DNA of 64,000 bases from Verticillium longisporum (lineage: Eukaryota > Ascomycota > Sordariomycetes > Glomerellales > Plectosphaerellaceae): assembly GCA_019188255.1 (NCBI GenBank), contig JAETXT010000007.1:930001-994000 (forward strand), written 5' to 3'. Of this stretch, positions 12,298 to 28,606 are shown in pieces. A program made the position numbers and the translations under genes. Below the pieces are notes generated by a model, which had not been told where the DNA came from, made no database searches, and saw only the letters and a program-made list of their open reading frames with translations. The stretch's first letter is position 1. Each line of letters begins with the position of its first letter.

Positions 12298-12738
12298 ACG
12301 ACGAGCCGAATTGGAATTCTCCCGGAATTTTCCAGCAACCACTCTGCGGCAGCGTAGTCAACGGGAGGGCTTTTCATAGCGTGGAGAATCTTGTTGTATA
12401 ACGGACATATCAAAAAAGAAAGGTTCAAAAGGTCAAGGCATCTGATGATGCCGCTTTGGCTCATGTGGTTTGCATGGTGAAGGGGCTGGGCGAGTGGACC
12501 GTCAATCAGAGCATGTGGGCCAACGAAGGCGGCTCAACACAATACTCAATCTGTGTAATCAAAATTCATCTTCACTCCAAATACGCATGATCCTTAATTT
12601 TTGACTACAGACAGCAAGGTGTTTAGCATTCAAGGCCACACGAGAAACCACTGACTGCCCGGCAGGGGCGAACATCAAGGAGCTTGTGGAACATGGAACC
12701 TGGACCTATGGCTTAACTCTCCGCAGCGAAGCACAAAA
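12298..12738. other. Convergent intergenic region CLU1/forkhead
   Basis: About 440 bases between two convergent genes. It should contain both 3' untranslated regions. AT-rich stretches occur (for example 12540-12610), but I cannot assign polyadenylation sites with confidence. No gene seen. Confidence 0.5.
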
Positions 12739-14962
12739 TCAAGGCTTGTTTCCACCGAGAGCGCTCGCTATAGCAAGACCACGACTGACTGGAGCGTGGT
12801 ATGATCCTATGCTTTGGAAACCCCTGGGAACATTGGTCAACAAGATTGGATGACAGAAGACGCTTGCGGAACTTACTTAGCCAGATCAAAGCCTTCCTCC
12901 TCTTCAACCTCAGGTGGTTCTGCAGCGGCCTCCTCTGTCTGTTCTCTCGTGTCATGGCCCCGCGTTGGGCTCGTAACTGGTGAACGTGCAGAGCGGGGCG
13001 GTGGGCTGCTGCTCTGTGGAGGGAGCCGGCCAGCCATTTTCGTAGGACTCAAGTCAAGATGACCAATGGGTTTGAGTGGTGTGCTGCCAATATCAGCGTA
13101 CCTCCAGAATGGAGCAGGCGAACTAGTTGGCATGTGTTGGCTCGGCCGCTGCGCAGTGCTGGGAGGAGCCAGTCTTGGATGCACGCGGTGAGGCGCGGGC
13201 GTCACGAATGAAGTTCCGTCCTCTGGCAGGTATGATGATGTTAGAGTCGGGGACTGGTCTTGGACGCTCGTATAGCTCGACGAGGCTGGCGCCGCTGCAC
13301 TCCTACGTGGTCGCGGCAGTGGGCTTCCATCGACGGTCAATGCCGTTGACATTGGTGGAAGGTGGCGAGAGGCACGATCAGGTGTGGATTGTACCGCATG
13401 CAGCGATGAGCTTGGCGGCGGAGATCCGATGGACCGGAGTTTCCTCTTCCTTGCCGAACCTGTGACCACATCCCCAGGACCATGTGTAATGTAGTTGAGC
13501 TGACTGGGCGAGGAGGGTGCCGAAGAGCCACGATGGCCCCCTCTGCCCCCTCTATACGCTGTGCGAGTCATCTCTTCGCGGGCTTCTGGAACGATCTGCC
13601 ACTTCATGCCCTTGCCCGGCTCGTCTGTGGATCGTGCTATCTTGTCGAACGATTTGTTGAGAGAAAGGTTATGACGAATGGAATTCTGCAAGATAGTCAG
13701 TTTGCGGCATAGATTATCGACATGAACTACTGCAATGACCGTGACGTACCTGCCAGCCAGCTGCGGGCTGGTGCCTGTAGTAGGCGTAATTTGCAGTAAT
13801 GAAATTGTAGATCCCGTTCAGATTGAGCTTTCCATCTGGTGTGTTGATGATAGCTTGCGTTATCATTTGGGCATAGCTGAACTGCGGTTTGATGTGCCTG
13901 TTGTCATCCTGGCTGAGGTCCACATCGTTGGCACTTAGCAATAGAGTACCTGAGCTGGAGTAGCCAGGCGACTTGTGCTGCGCGGACAGAACCTTGCTTC
14001 GAGCGGACGGTGGTGTGCCGGGACGCTTGTAGTCGGGAGGCGCAGGCGCGATAGGTTGACGAAATGGCTGAGATCTTCCAGAAGAGGCTGGTTGTGACGA
14101 AGGCGGTTCGTCTGAGGGGCCTGCAGCTGAAGGTGGTGGAATGGGACTCGTCACGTCTTGCTTGGGTATACCGAGTCTCTTGAGGTAAATCGGGTGGATG
14201 TGAAGGGTGCTGATTTCTGTAGGCAAGACAAACATCATCTCCGTGCCGCCAACATCGAGCACCTCGCCGCTCTGGAGCGGACGGGAAGTACCTTGTTTTA
14301 AAGGACTATTATTGGCTTTGACACCGTTACGGCCGATAACCTCGAGGAACCAGGACTCGTCTTCCGAGTTGAAGAAGATACGTGCATGGCGTCGAGAGAC
14401 GAGCTTGCTGGGACCGAGGTCTATATGCACAAAGTCGTCGGACTCAGGGTCCTCCTGTTGCTGAGTGCCCGAGGCGGCGGGATCGGCGGCTCGGCCAATA
14501 TTGACGTTGAGCTTGGTGACATAGAAGGTCCAATCCTGGGCGGCGATCTTGGCATAAGCCTTGACGCCGTCTTGGTTGGCCTCGTGGATGACATTGGCAT
14601 GATCTTTACTGGCTTGTATGGGGCCTTCTTTGGGATAAGCTAGATGCTGAACAACCTGCGAAAGGAGTTGATCGTCCGAGTTGCTAGGACCAGAGGGGTC
14701 GGCAGTGAGAGTCGACTCGTCGTCCTCGGCGGGTTCGGAGGGGGGCGGTTCTGGAGCCTATGGTGAGCAAGTCAAGTCAGCGGCGTGCCACATCATAGAC
14801 ACTTGGCATGAGGCACGACGAGCGTGTGAAGGAGGGCGTGATTTTACCTTCTTGCGACGCTTTGAAGGGCGGGTTGGCGAAGGTTCTTCGGGCCTTTCTG
14901 GAGGATTGGGCCTGGTGCGTATGACGCCGCGATCGCTGTATGCGTTTCGCAGATGGAGGCAT
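12739..14962 (-). CDS. Forkhead transcription factor with FHA domain (Fkh1/Fkh2 type)
   Basis: Nuclear regulator of the type that drives G2/M cell-cycle genes. The FHA domain is spelled out by [15 protein letters not shown] and [15 protein letters not shown] (residues about 90-170). The winged helix reads [29 protein letters not shown], then after an intron [17 protein letters not shown]. Exons are 14757-13750, 13685-12877 and 12823-12739, plus a first exon ending at 14848. I end the gene at 12739 rather than the TAA at 12873. A GTAAGT donor at 12876 and CCCAG acceptor at 12824 splice in frame to [11 protein letters not shown], which looks like the natural end. The N-terminus is uncertain. 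The ATG at 14962 gives [13 protein letters not shown], but the frame that fits downstream ([19 protein letters not shown]) is shifted by one base and has no ATG of its own. That suggests a lesion or an unseen upstream exon. Confidence 0.85.
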
Positions 14963-15963
14963 GCTTCGTATCTGGTGGCAGCAGCCAGCGGCCAACGTGA
15001 CAGCTGAAGGCGATGCAACAGGCTGGGTTTAGTGCCGGTGGTAGTTTGCGAGCAGTTGGGTGGCAGGACTTGAGTACGCGCTTGCGCGACACCTCTCCGT
15101 TCGGCAGGATATGGTGCGATTGGGAAGACCTCAAGTCTGACGGCAGTGATGGGGAAGAGGATGCCGAAAAAAGTTCGACGGCTTCGCAGAATGTGGTTGT
15201 GTTGATATCTGTGCAGAGATGACGCGATATAGGGAGGGAGGGTGGGTGAACAGAGTGTCTCGTGGCAGAAAGCTGCAGGCTGGCAAGGGAATCGCGAAAC
15301 ACGAAAGACCGTAATGGAGCGCGTCACTTGAGTGTTGCGCCTCGTGCACCAAAGGATCGAGGGTCAAGGAGCCGGTTCAGTGCAGGGGTGTCTCAGTGCA
15401 TGCATGTACCTCTACACACCTAGGTAGTCATAGAGAGGTGCCATACCTCAAGAGTGGATACGATGGAGGGGGTCAAAAGGAACAGGCCAAAGAAGAAAAA
15501 AAACTTAAGTACCTGGCTGGGTAGTTGGTGACCAGATGAGTTAGCGTGGCATTGGTCATGACGACACGCACCTCGCTCTTCTGCCGACTCGATCAAGAGA
15601 TGCTCACGGGCTCAACGTAAGCATACTGAGCATTTGGCAATTCGTTCTGAGGCCATGCCACAGAATGCCATGGACTATCGATTCTCACCACTGTCATTCG
15701 ACACGAGAGCTTTTGGCATATGTGTAGCACTTTCCGGTCGCACAACAAAGCCCTAATCGAAATCCGGGGTCCAGTTACAAGCCCCCTTGCAGACCCAACT
15801 GTAACATCAGCTAGGTACCTGAACAAGCCTAAGGCGCCTGCCTAGGGACCTACGTGCCTACCTACCCAGTCACCACGCTACCGGAATCTGCGTCGTCAGC
15901 ACAACTGGACCTCATGGTTCAGCTCAACACAAGGCCTCGGTGATCAGGTAGGGAAAAACCGAA
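14963..15963. promoter_or_regulatory. Divergent promoter region, forkhead and DML1
   Basis: Gene-free kilobase between divergent starts. Short CCTAGGTAGGTACC-type repeats sit at about 15416-15428 and 15810-15866. No other structure is visible. The open frames here lack ATG or domain support. Confidence 0.5.
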
Positions 15964-17632
15964 ATGCACGAAATTATCACTCTACAGCTGGGCCAAGCCA
16001 GTAATTACGTGGCTACTCACTTCTGGAACACTCAGGTCAGACAGCCTCGCAGCCTCATTCTGTACACCATTATCACGGTCTCTCGCCCTGTCTGGCGTAA
16101 GGTGCTAATTCAACCCTGTCTCCCCGTTTACAGGAGTCGTACTTTTCATATGCAGACGATGACGAGGAGCCGTCCGTCGACCACAACATACACTGGCGGC
16201 CTGGGCGAGGCGCTGATGGCGCCGAAACCTTCCTGCCGCGCACCGTTGTGTATGATCTCAAGGGCGGCTTCGGCTCACTCCGCAAAATAAATGCCCTTTA
16301 TGACCCCGGCGACGACCCTTCTGCCGCGCTCTCCTGGGACGGCGCATCTGTAACCCACAAACTACTACCCGTTGCTCCCACGGCCTACCAACAGAGCTTG
16401 GATGCTGGGCTTGTGCCTCCCGAGCTCGACGAAAGTCATGTACGCTACTGGTCAGATTTTGGCCGTACATTTTACCATCCCAAGTCGCTTAACCAGCTTT
16501 ACGATTATGAGCTCAACTCATCAATCAGGCCTTTCGACAAGTGGCCCCTAGGCCAGGAGCTCTTCCAATCTCTCGACAAGGAGCATGACATCGCCGACCG
16601 CGATTTCCGTCCTTTCGTGGAGGAGGCAGACCAGATGCAAGCCATCCAGGTCTTTACCTCTCTTGACGATGCCTGGGGAGGCTTTGCTGCCGAGTACCTA
16701 GATCGCATGCGTGATGAGTACCCCAAAGCAACCATACTTGTCTGGGGCCTCCACGCTTCCCAACAAAGTCGCCTTCACCTGACAAACGTTGCCCGTTCAA
16801 CGGCGGCCCTCTGTGAGCATGCCTCCCTCGTCATACCCATGAGGATACCCCGCGCCGGATTGCCTTCCAACGTCCGCCTCAACTCCGACTCTCCATGGCA
16901 AACGAGCGCCTTGATGGCCACCGCAATCGAGACAGCCGGTCTATCGTCCCGGGCCAAATTTGGTTCGTCTCGCTACACCCTCGGCCACTTGACCGAACGC
17001 TTGAACCAGAGCGGAAAGCAAACCTTGGCTCGACTCCAGATGTCTGCCTCTGCTAGCACAACTACGCCGCTCGAACCACACGACTCCAGGACAGGGAAGC
17101 AAATGGCGAGCGATGAAGACCTGCCCCTGGATATAGATCTCCTTGACTTGGCCAAAACGAAGCCTAGGCTCAGTCCAGACCACAGCCAGCCTCATGTCTT
17201 TGGTAGGGAACGGACTTGTCGTGGATGGTACTCCCTAGTTCGAGGGCAACATGGCGAGGCCGAAGTCGCAACCAGCTCAGCACGAGGCCGGGCTACCGAG
17301 CATGTGTCAGTACTATTCTTATTGCCTCACTGTTCTTTTTTCCATCTGACGACCAGATACACAGCCATTCCTTTGATATTGCATTCCCCATACTCGATAG
17401 TTTCCCGAAGATCTACACCGCCCAAGAAAAAGAGCCAAATGAATTCGTCGGTGTCGAAACGTGTCTGTCGACGGATAGTGCAGTGTCAGAGGCTGTGAAA
17501 GGATTGCGCACGCTGACCACCCCTTTGCTCGGCATCGAAGACCGAGAGAACATTAGCAACGATCTTGCGGAGCTAGCTGAGGCGTATCGGGATGGGTGGT
17601 CCAGTGGCAGTGACGATGGCGACGATATTTGA
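15964..17632 (+). CDS. DML1: Misato/DML1, tubulin-like mitochondrial inheritance protein
   Basis: Cytosolic tubulin/FtsZ-related protein needed for mitochondrial DNA inheritance and partitioning. Exons 15964-16035, 16134-17309 and 17357-17632 encode 507 residues, close to the family length. The N-terminus MHEIITLQLGQASNYVATHF is the Misato hallmark and is followed after the intron by ESYFSYADDDEEPSVDHNIH and WRPGRG. The C-terminal part contains FDIAFPILDSFPKIY and an acidic tail. For the second intron I chose the GTACTA donor at 17310, which keeps the frame (ATEHVS|IHSHSFDIAF). The Arg-rich linker before it is less conserved. The frame is intact throughout. Confidence 0.9.
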
Positions 17633-18322
17633 ATGGACACCCCAGCTCAAACCTCAAACTCAACCACCAGTGATGTGTCATTATGTCTTCAAGTCAATTC
17701 AATTCTCAACTAGCTAGCCCTTGAGAGGATTATGAATACATCAAAGGTTTGCAAATAGAGTGCAGCCGTCGTCAGATTACAAACTAGGCACGCAATGCCC
17801 GTTATACGCGCCAGTTACAACAAGTCAAACAACTACAATGAACGAAAGTTGCCCACTGGATTCCTCCTGACGCTTATCTTTTGTTGTTTGCCATCGCCTG
17901 AAAACACGCCAGCGGCGCGTGGACACTTCCCCTGGCCGGAGGCATAACATTCTTCGCAACTCCTCCTGCCTAGCAGAGAATTGCTGGAAAACAACTTACG
18001 CTTTTTCCCCGTCTGGGTGAGGTCTAGTTGAGGAGTTGCGAATCTGCTACAACCCAGCTTGACTGACATAAGTAGCCGCATGAAGCAACTTGCCCATGGA
18101 ATATGAACATGGCGGTTCGAGAAGTATGGGATCGAGTACACCCTAAAAGAAACGGACGCTTCGCCCGGAGCTTGTCAGTCGAATCTGTAGTCTCACAGAT
18201 TGTGCCACTACCCTGGCGCCACAAACTTCCGTGAGAAGCCATATCTTCTCTACACTGCCAAAGTATTGGCAAAAGCTGTATTGTTCGGCAGTGTGTACTT
18301 GCAGGCATTCAACTGTATGGTA
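17633..18322. other. Convergent intergenic region DML1/poly(A) polymerase
   Basis: About 690 bases between convergent genes, presumably both 3' untranslated regions. Open frames on the minus strand (for example near 17833-18308) have no domain content and lie beyond the poly(A) polymerase stop at 18323. No repeat seen. Confidence 0.5.
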
Positions 18323-20510
<2,188 letters not shown>

Positions 20511-21155
20511 GGTAAACAAACGTTGTCAGGTACGATCAAGTTGCGGATCGGTAAATTGAGCAGTGTTTGAGGTTGAAGGTGCAGCGCAAGGCCCTGGTCG
20601 CAGGGCGTCAACGGGTACCTTAGGCAACGGCAGGAGCAGGTTCGTGACGACCCCAGCGCCAACAAGCCCGGTCTCTACCGATAGCCAGGATGTATCGATG
20701 CGTCGCAGTGGCGGTGATTTCCGGAACGCAAATGGTTCGCTACTGAATGCCAGGGCGTACTGCAGGCCGCCTGGATGTTGATTGTCGACAAATCTTCGGG
20801 AGGGCTGGTAACTACGTGAACTGCAGGAAGCTCGTCTATGGTGACGGCTGTAGTGCAAGAGCACGAGGTATGGACCCACCCACTGGGGTCTGCGCTTAAT
20901 AACGGATCACTATCGGCCTCGGATGTCATCGACAGACGTGAGCACCCGCGCGGCTGCATGCAAGGCACCAAACATGTATCCACTGAGGCAATACCGATCC
21001 GATCCAAGTGAGGAAAGGAGACATGCCCCGGTCAGAGAGGGATTTCAATGATCTAAACCGTAGGTATGATGAAGAATGACCAAATCCAACAAAATATGCT
21101 CCGAACACCTTACATACTCATCATTCAAGCCAACCGAGAGCTGCATCTACGTGTT
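20511..21155. promoter_or_regulatory. Intergenic region upstream of poly(A) polymerase
   Basis: Some 645 bases between the poly(A) polymerase start and the 3' end of the septin-like gene, both minus-strand. No convincing coding frame, repeat or RNA gene. Confidence 0.45.
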
Positions 21156-23299
21156 TCACGAAGAGAGCATCCAAAAAGCTACACAACCCATCACAGAAGC
21201 ACTGCCCGCAAGTTCCAAGGCAAACCAGCCCGTCCACCTCATCTGCAGCCCCAGCTGGACAAGGCCTAATGGATCTTGTGGCCTGACATTCGACTCTCCT
21301 GACCTCAGACTTCGGCGACACTTTTTGGCCGCGGAACCAATATCGCGTGAGGTTAGTATCAGAGCCGTGCGTGCGTCGATCTCCTCTGCTCTCTGGCTCT
21401 TTAGCCACTTTGTCCTCTGTTCGTAAAGCGCCCGGTCGCATGCCACACGCTCCCGGACCAGGCTTCTTTGCAGGTCGGAGGCCCAGTCAACTAGGCGAAC
21501 CTGGGTCCATTGTCCCCAATTGCGACCACTCGGCGACCTGTGAAGGGCAGCCGAGACTACTTGGCTGTCTATACGTCGTGTTGCGACCCCGCAAATTGTC
21601 GAATCCCTTTCGGAACAGCTAGCTCCATCTTGCCTCTTGCGCCATCTCACCAGCTTTCTCGCCGTTGCATGACGCAGCCGCGAACTGCCTTCTATGCTGA
21701 AAATATGCTCGAGAAGTGCTGTGAGATCCGATGGAGCTAGAGGGGGTATGTAGTCAGGATTCATAAGAATACTTGCATCCATGTTTTCTTCGTCGGTGCT
21801 GGAGTGGCTCGAAACAGCAAAAACGATAGGCACCTCCGCAACCGTAGGTGTCGAATCGTGGAAGATGAAGGGTGCGAGATTTGCTTTTGCTAGTTGCCTG
21901 AGGATGAGCTCCTTGCTACAGTCGATCTGTGCAGAAGTCATCGTATCTGCCTGCGCTAGAACAGGTATTATGCTGGTTTTTGGCTCTAGATGTCGAATTA
22001 AGTCTAAATCGCGTGATGAAAGCCCTGTTGCTTGTCAGCCAACTGGAGTTCCCCCCGATGTGCCAAAGTAGTGTAGCTTACCGCAGCCCGGTATCATGAA
22101 GATCACAGCGTCAACTAGGACACCTCCCCCATTGCTAATAGTGGACAGCACGTTCGACTCGTCAAGCCCGCTCATCATGCTCCTTCGTAGATGCTGGTCG
22201 ATATAGTGCGAAGTTTCAGCGACAATGGACTTCTCAATACACGTCAATAACCCCCAATCACGCCAGCAGCAGAGGTATCTCGAGACTTACATCATTAGTT
22301 GTGTTATAGCCTGTAGTGTCAACGAAACAAATATTTCGGTCCAAAACGGAGTCGCCCAGGCTTTGCCGACGAGGAGAAAGGCTAACATCGTCCACAAGGT
22401 TCCACCAGGCCGGGTATGGTTTTGTGCTAGCGAATGTTTCTGATATGGAAAGGCGAGATCGGTCGGCTGTCTGATGTCTGTCGACACTGTCGATTGAGTA
22501 GCCCATTCTGTGTCTCGAGGTGCATTCCGCGGGCGGGTCGACATGGGTGATGTGTTCACAGCTTTGGATAATGGCCCTGATTAGGGAACTTTTACCAATA
22601 CCTGGCGAAAAGAGACATCAGTACATGACAGTGATCGCGATTGAGTGAAAATGAATTGAAAGTACCTGTGTCCCCGGCCACGAGCAGCTTAAGTCGTCCT
22701 AGGGCCTTGCCCTGTTCTGTAAAAGGCCTCCGCGTCGGCACAGCAAGTGTGGGCATGATAAGTTGCGACTCGATATGGTCCATAGACTCAGGGGGCCGGG
22801 ATGGATGATCCGTAATTGAATCTTCAAAAGCACTCAAAGCATAGCTTCCATGACCTTCAGAGAGTGAATAGGACAGGGATCCTCGACGGGAAGATTGGCT
22901 GCTAATGACTGAGGTCGGCCCAGATAACACCGGTATCGACTGTCCGGGCGCATGATTCATTGCTCTCGAATACCCTTCCGGGGGTGTTTGAGGCGTAGGA
23001 GGGCTGTGAAATGGAGGTGGTGTATTCGCCGACGAAGCCGTCGCCTTGCTCTGGTTGCTAGCTCGACATGAAGATGAACCGTTACTAGGATGGTAGATGC
23101 CTGATTCCTTCCGCGATCTGCCAGGACACGACGGTATAGCTGGTGGAAACTCGGGCGAGGGCCGGTTATCGATCGCAATATCGTCGGTGAATACAAAGCT
23201 CATGGGCGACGAAGCGTTGACGGTGACGAACGAATGAGTGGTGTCATCACCGCCGGCCGTATTCTTGGAGATCGTGTCGCAACCAGGTAGGGGTCGCAT
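21156..23299 (-). CDS. Septin-like P-loop GTPase with C-terminal membrane segment
   Basis: Four exons (23299-22666, 22601-22291, 22232-22082, 22024-21156) encode about 654 residues with no damage. The first about 190 residues are Ser/Pro-rich and disordered. The GTPase core has the G1 loop GDTGIGKSSLIRAI split by intron 1, a switch II-like CFVDTTGYN, and the septin pattern VDAVIFMIPGCGLSSRDLDL followed by IIPVLAQADTMT, where AQAD replaces AKAD. The C-terminus MRWTGWFALELAGSASVMGC continues into a likely membrane anchor, unusual for core septins. It lacks the septin unique element and long coiled coil, so it is a septin-related GTPase rather than a ring septin. The acceptor of intron 2 is ambiguous by one codon. 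Confidence 0.8.
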
Positions 23300-25515
<2,216 letters not shown>

Positions 25516-25670
25516 TGATTAGGCGTCAACTATCCCGTCTCAAAACTGTCTTATACTGCACTCCGTAATGCTCCTGCCACGAAAGCCGGCGCAATGATCT
25601 CTTTCGAACCCTAGGCGGTGGCCTTTGCCAACTTGGTTCCCCTGTTACCAGGAGCGGAATCAAAGAGTCC

Positions 25671-26909
25671 TCATTCCTTGTGGACGAAACTGCCGTCCAC
25701 TGGACTTCTAAATACCGTCTTGGTGGGCTCACGTAACCAGGTTTCGGCTCGTGCGAAGGACGGGTCGTCTTCTGGATATCCTGATGCGGTTCTCAGGCGT
25801 GCCACCTGGCTTCTCACCAGTTCAGCCACCTTCTTTCTCAAGTGTATGGCCTCTTCCAGCCCCTCAAGAGCTTCCGGAGCAAGAGGTTTACCGGATTTCT
25901 CAATGCGAACTTGGTGTTCCTCCACCAGATGTCTCCACCTCTTGCGAAACTCGCCAAAAACTTGGTCCACATCTACTGCATCACCAAACACAACCCTTAC
26001 TTTTCGCCCGACCCGCGGAAGCCAGCGCGGTTTTCCTCTATTCTCATGCATGATAAGATGATGCCCGTCAATGAACATGGGTACAAATTTTGGCGCAGGG
26101 TTGCTCTCGAGGATCATGCGAGAAACGCCCCATTTGAAGTATCGGAGTGAAAGTTCGGGGTGCTGGTGGACGCATGCTTCTGGGAACACATGCACCCAGG
26201 CGTTGCGTTCTTCATCATAGGCCGAAGGGGCAGGAAATACCTCACCCGCTTTGGTGGTGAAAGTAGGCCCCAAGGCGCCGGACGGCGGGCTTGTTGCTTC
26301 TCCAGAGAGCACGCGAACGGCCTCGTTCATGGTTGGCTGAAACAGGCCCCCATGTGGCGAATGTAATAGTCTATGGGTCGGTAGAACCTGGCCGAGGCTA
26401 AAAAAAGTTGACATAAACTTGCTGTATATTCGTAAGCGCTGTCCGTCGTTGTCGGGGTATGTCGGGGTCGCACTGACTTCTTGAAACATATATCGTGAGC
26501 TCCGAGCCCCCAACGAAGATTTCGAGGCTTGAACGCATACTTCAGTGGTAACACTCCCCACGTAACTGGGTCATCTAGCCTAGGGGATTTGGTCAGGATG
26601 AAGTATCCATGTATATGACATGCATAGCCTTACACGCTGATGTGGTTCGAGACTGTCACCGCGCGTTAGTAATGCCTAAGACCTTGTCTCGTGAACAGCG
26701 CGATTCTCACCTGTAATGAGCCCCTGCCGACGATTTCCCCCCTGCCGTTCATCCAAGAGCTTAAGGAATGGTTTCAGGCCCTCAGTCTGCACGTCGTTGA
26801 GACCGTACAAGAAGGCTCTGGAAATGGCGCCAGTGAGGCCCATTACAACCGAAGAACTCAAGCGCCATGCTAAGCTCCGCCGCAAGGGCTGTAACTCGCC
26901 CCGGGCCAT
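25671..26909 (-). CDS. TAZ1: Tafazzin, cardiolipin-remodelling acyltransferase
   Basis: Mitochondrial transacylase that remodels monolysocardiolipin. Four exons: 26909-26711, 26652-26634 (a 19-base microexon), 26579-26478 and 26421-25671, giving 356 residues. The acyltransferase HX4D motif is assembled only after splicing as VSNHISVLDDP. It is followed by WGVLPLKYAFKP, RWGLGAHDICFKNKFMSTFF and SLGQVLPTHRL. The second acyltransferase motif reads VHVFPEACVHQHP, with Ala where most families have FPEG. RYFKWGVSRMILES and FVPMFIDG follow. The start at 26909 gives MARGELQPLRRSLAWRLSS, an Arg-rich N-terminus. It is divergent to the NOSIP gene and convergent with the upstream CDK, only about 155 bases apart. 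Confidence 0.9.
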
Positions 26910-27442
26910 ACTGTGGTGCTGGGATGAATGACACTGGCTTTGCGTGTACTTAAAGTGTAGATGCTTGGAAAGACCGGGAAGAGAGAAAGTACAGGTGCTG
27001 CCCTGTTGAGGACCATGAGGCCCCATCAATATGGACGTCAGTGTTGCTATGGAGGAATCTCAACATACCTGGATCTAAAGCCAAGAGTACATGCCGCGAA
27101 GTCGACTTTGACGTAGAAACGAGTGTCGCTTACAATAACGTACAGAGCTCCCACGCAGGGCGTCCTTGGGGAGGTTGAACGCAATTGCCAATGTTGTCAA
27201 TTGATAGTCAGAGAAACAAACACAGGCGATCGATTCGAAGATTTCGGTACGTGCCGTGAACAGCTGCCACCAGATGGCAGAAGCTGCTGATAGCAGCCAG
27301 GCTAAGCGCCGCATACAGATGCGAATCAATCCAGAATACACATCTGTCGGACCTCGCTCCCCAAGTTTCCCTCCTGTGCCACGCTGTCCTCTCACGCAAG
27401 TTTGGTCCGACTCTACTGACGAAATACAGAATTTTTCTTGCA
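26910..27442. promoter_or_regulatory. Divergent promoter region, tafazzin and NOSIP-type gene
   Basis: About 530 bases between divergent starts. No repeats or RNA genes seen. Several short open frames without domain content. Confidence 0.45.
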
Positions 27443-28606
27443 ATGTCTCACAGTAAGGCGAAGAAGCCACCCCTCCCCAAGCACGGATCTGTCGCTTAAC
27501 TTGAGAACAGGCAAGCGGAACACCTCCCGAAGCGTCTTCACATCCTACGAACGCGACCTCGCAAAAGCCGCTTGGGCGTCCAGCACTGCGCGACTCACGC
27601 GCGATTCATACCTCCCATTTGGGTCATGCTATCTCTGTCTCGAGATAGCTCGTGATCCGGTATCCTGTTGTCGTGGCGATATATTCTGCCGCGAATGCGC
27701 CATCTCCAACTTGCTCGCCCAAAAGAAGGAAATCAAACGCTTGATGCGCGCACGAGAGAAGGCGCAACAGGAGCTACAGGATGCTGTAGATCGCGACGAC
27801 GAGGAGGCGCAGAAGCGCGCAGTCAAAGATTTCGAAACGATACAAGCTGGCCTGACACTTGCGCCGCAGCGAGTCGGGCCACAGTCACCAGCGGAAGACG
27901 AAATCCATTCCTCAGTACGAACAGGCAAGAGGAAGGCTGTTTTTGACGAAGAGGAGGCAGAGAGGATAGCGAAACAGGATCGTGCTAAGGCACGAAAAAC
28001 TATCAACCAAGAGACTGTAGGTCCACAGAGACTTCTGCCACTGACCAGCTTGCTAATATAATCCAGTCGAAAGACAAGATGCCATCGTTCTGGACGCCCT
28101 CCCAGACGCCAGGAACCAACCCTCTGGAGACAGCCGTGTGGCAGCAGAGGAACAATAAGGTGACGCCGGTATGCCCAGCTTCCACTAATGATGCACAGCA
28201 CCCCATTTCTCTCAAGACACTCCAGCAGGTCAAGTTTTCAAAAGAGGAGCCCGACACCAGCGCTACCACGGCCCCCAACCCTACGGAGCCCAAGTCCATC
28301 TGTCCATCCTGTATGCGAACTCTTGGCAACGCGTCGCGGCCGATGATGGCCGACGCATGTGGTCACGTAATGTGCCGAAACTGTGTCACCAAGTTCATTC
28401 AGCCGAGAAAGACTGCTACTGCTGATGCACCAGACCAGGGCTGCTTCGTATGCGACCGGCCCTTGGTTGCTAGCCCGGTTGGCGGTAAAGCCAGCGGCGC
28501 AGTACCCGAGTTTCCGGGGCTTACAGAATTACGCTCAGACGGAACGGGCTTCTCGGCAAGGGGGTCGAATAAGGTGGAAAAGAATAGCGTTGCTTTCCAA
28601 TGTTGA
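27443..28606 (+). CDS. NOSIP-type RING/U-box protein
   Basis: Likely nuclear E3 ubiquitin ligase of the NOSIP family, which in other eukaryotes associates with the spliceosome. Exon 1 is only 10 bases (27443-27452, MSHS). It is spliced to 27511-28016 and 28067-28606, giving 351 residues. The N-terminus MSHSKRNTSRSVFTSYERDL is diagnostic. The first RING-like module is YLCLEIARDPVSCCRGDIFC followed by RECAISNLLAQKKE, then a charged coiled coil (about residues 80-150). The second is ICPSCMRTLG with ACGHVMCRNCV and GCFVCDRPL. It ends in KNSVAFQC. The TAA just after the first splice donor lies inside intron 1 and is not a defect. Confidence 0.9.

Noticed and set aside
27453..27510. In-frame TAA shortly after the NOSIP start codon, at first read as another nonsense lesion
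   Set aside because: It lies inside an intron with good donor and acceptor, and splicing gives the expected MSHSKRNTSR start.
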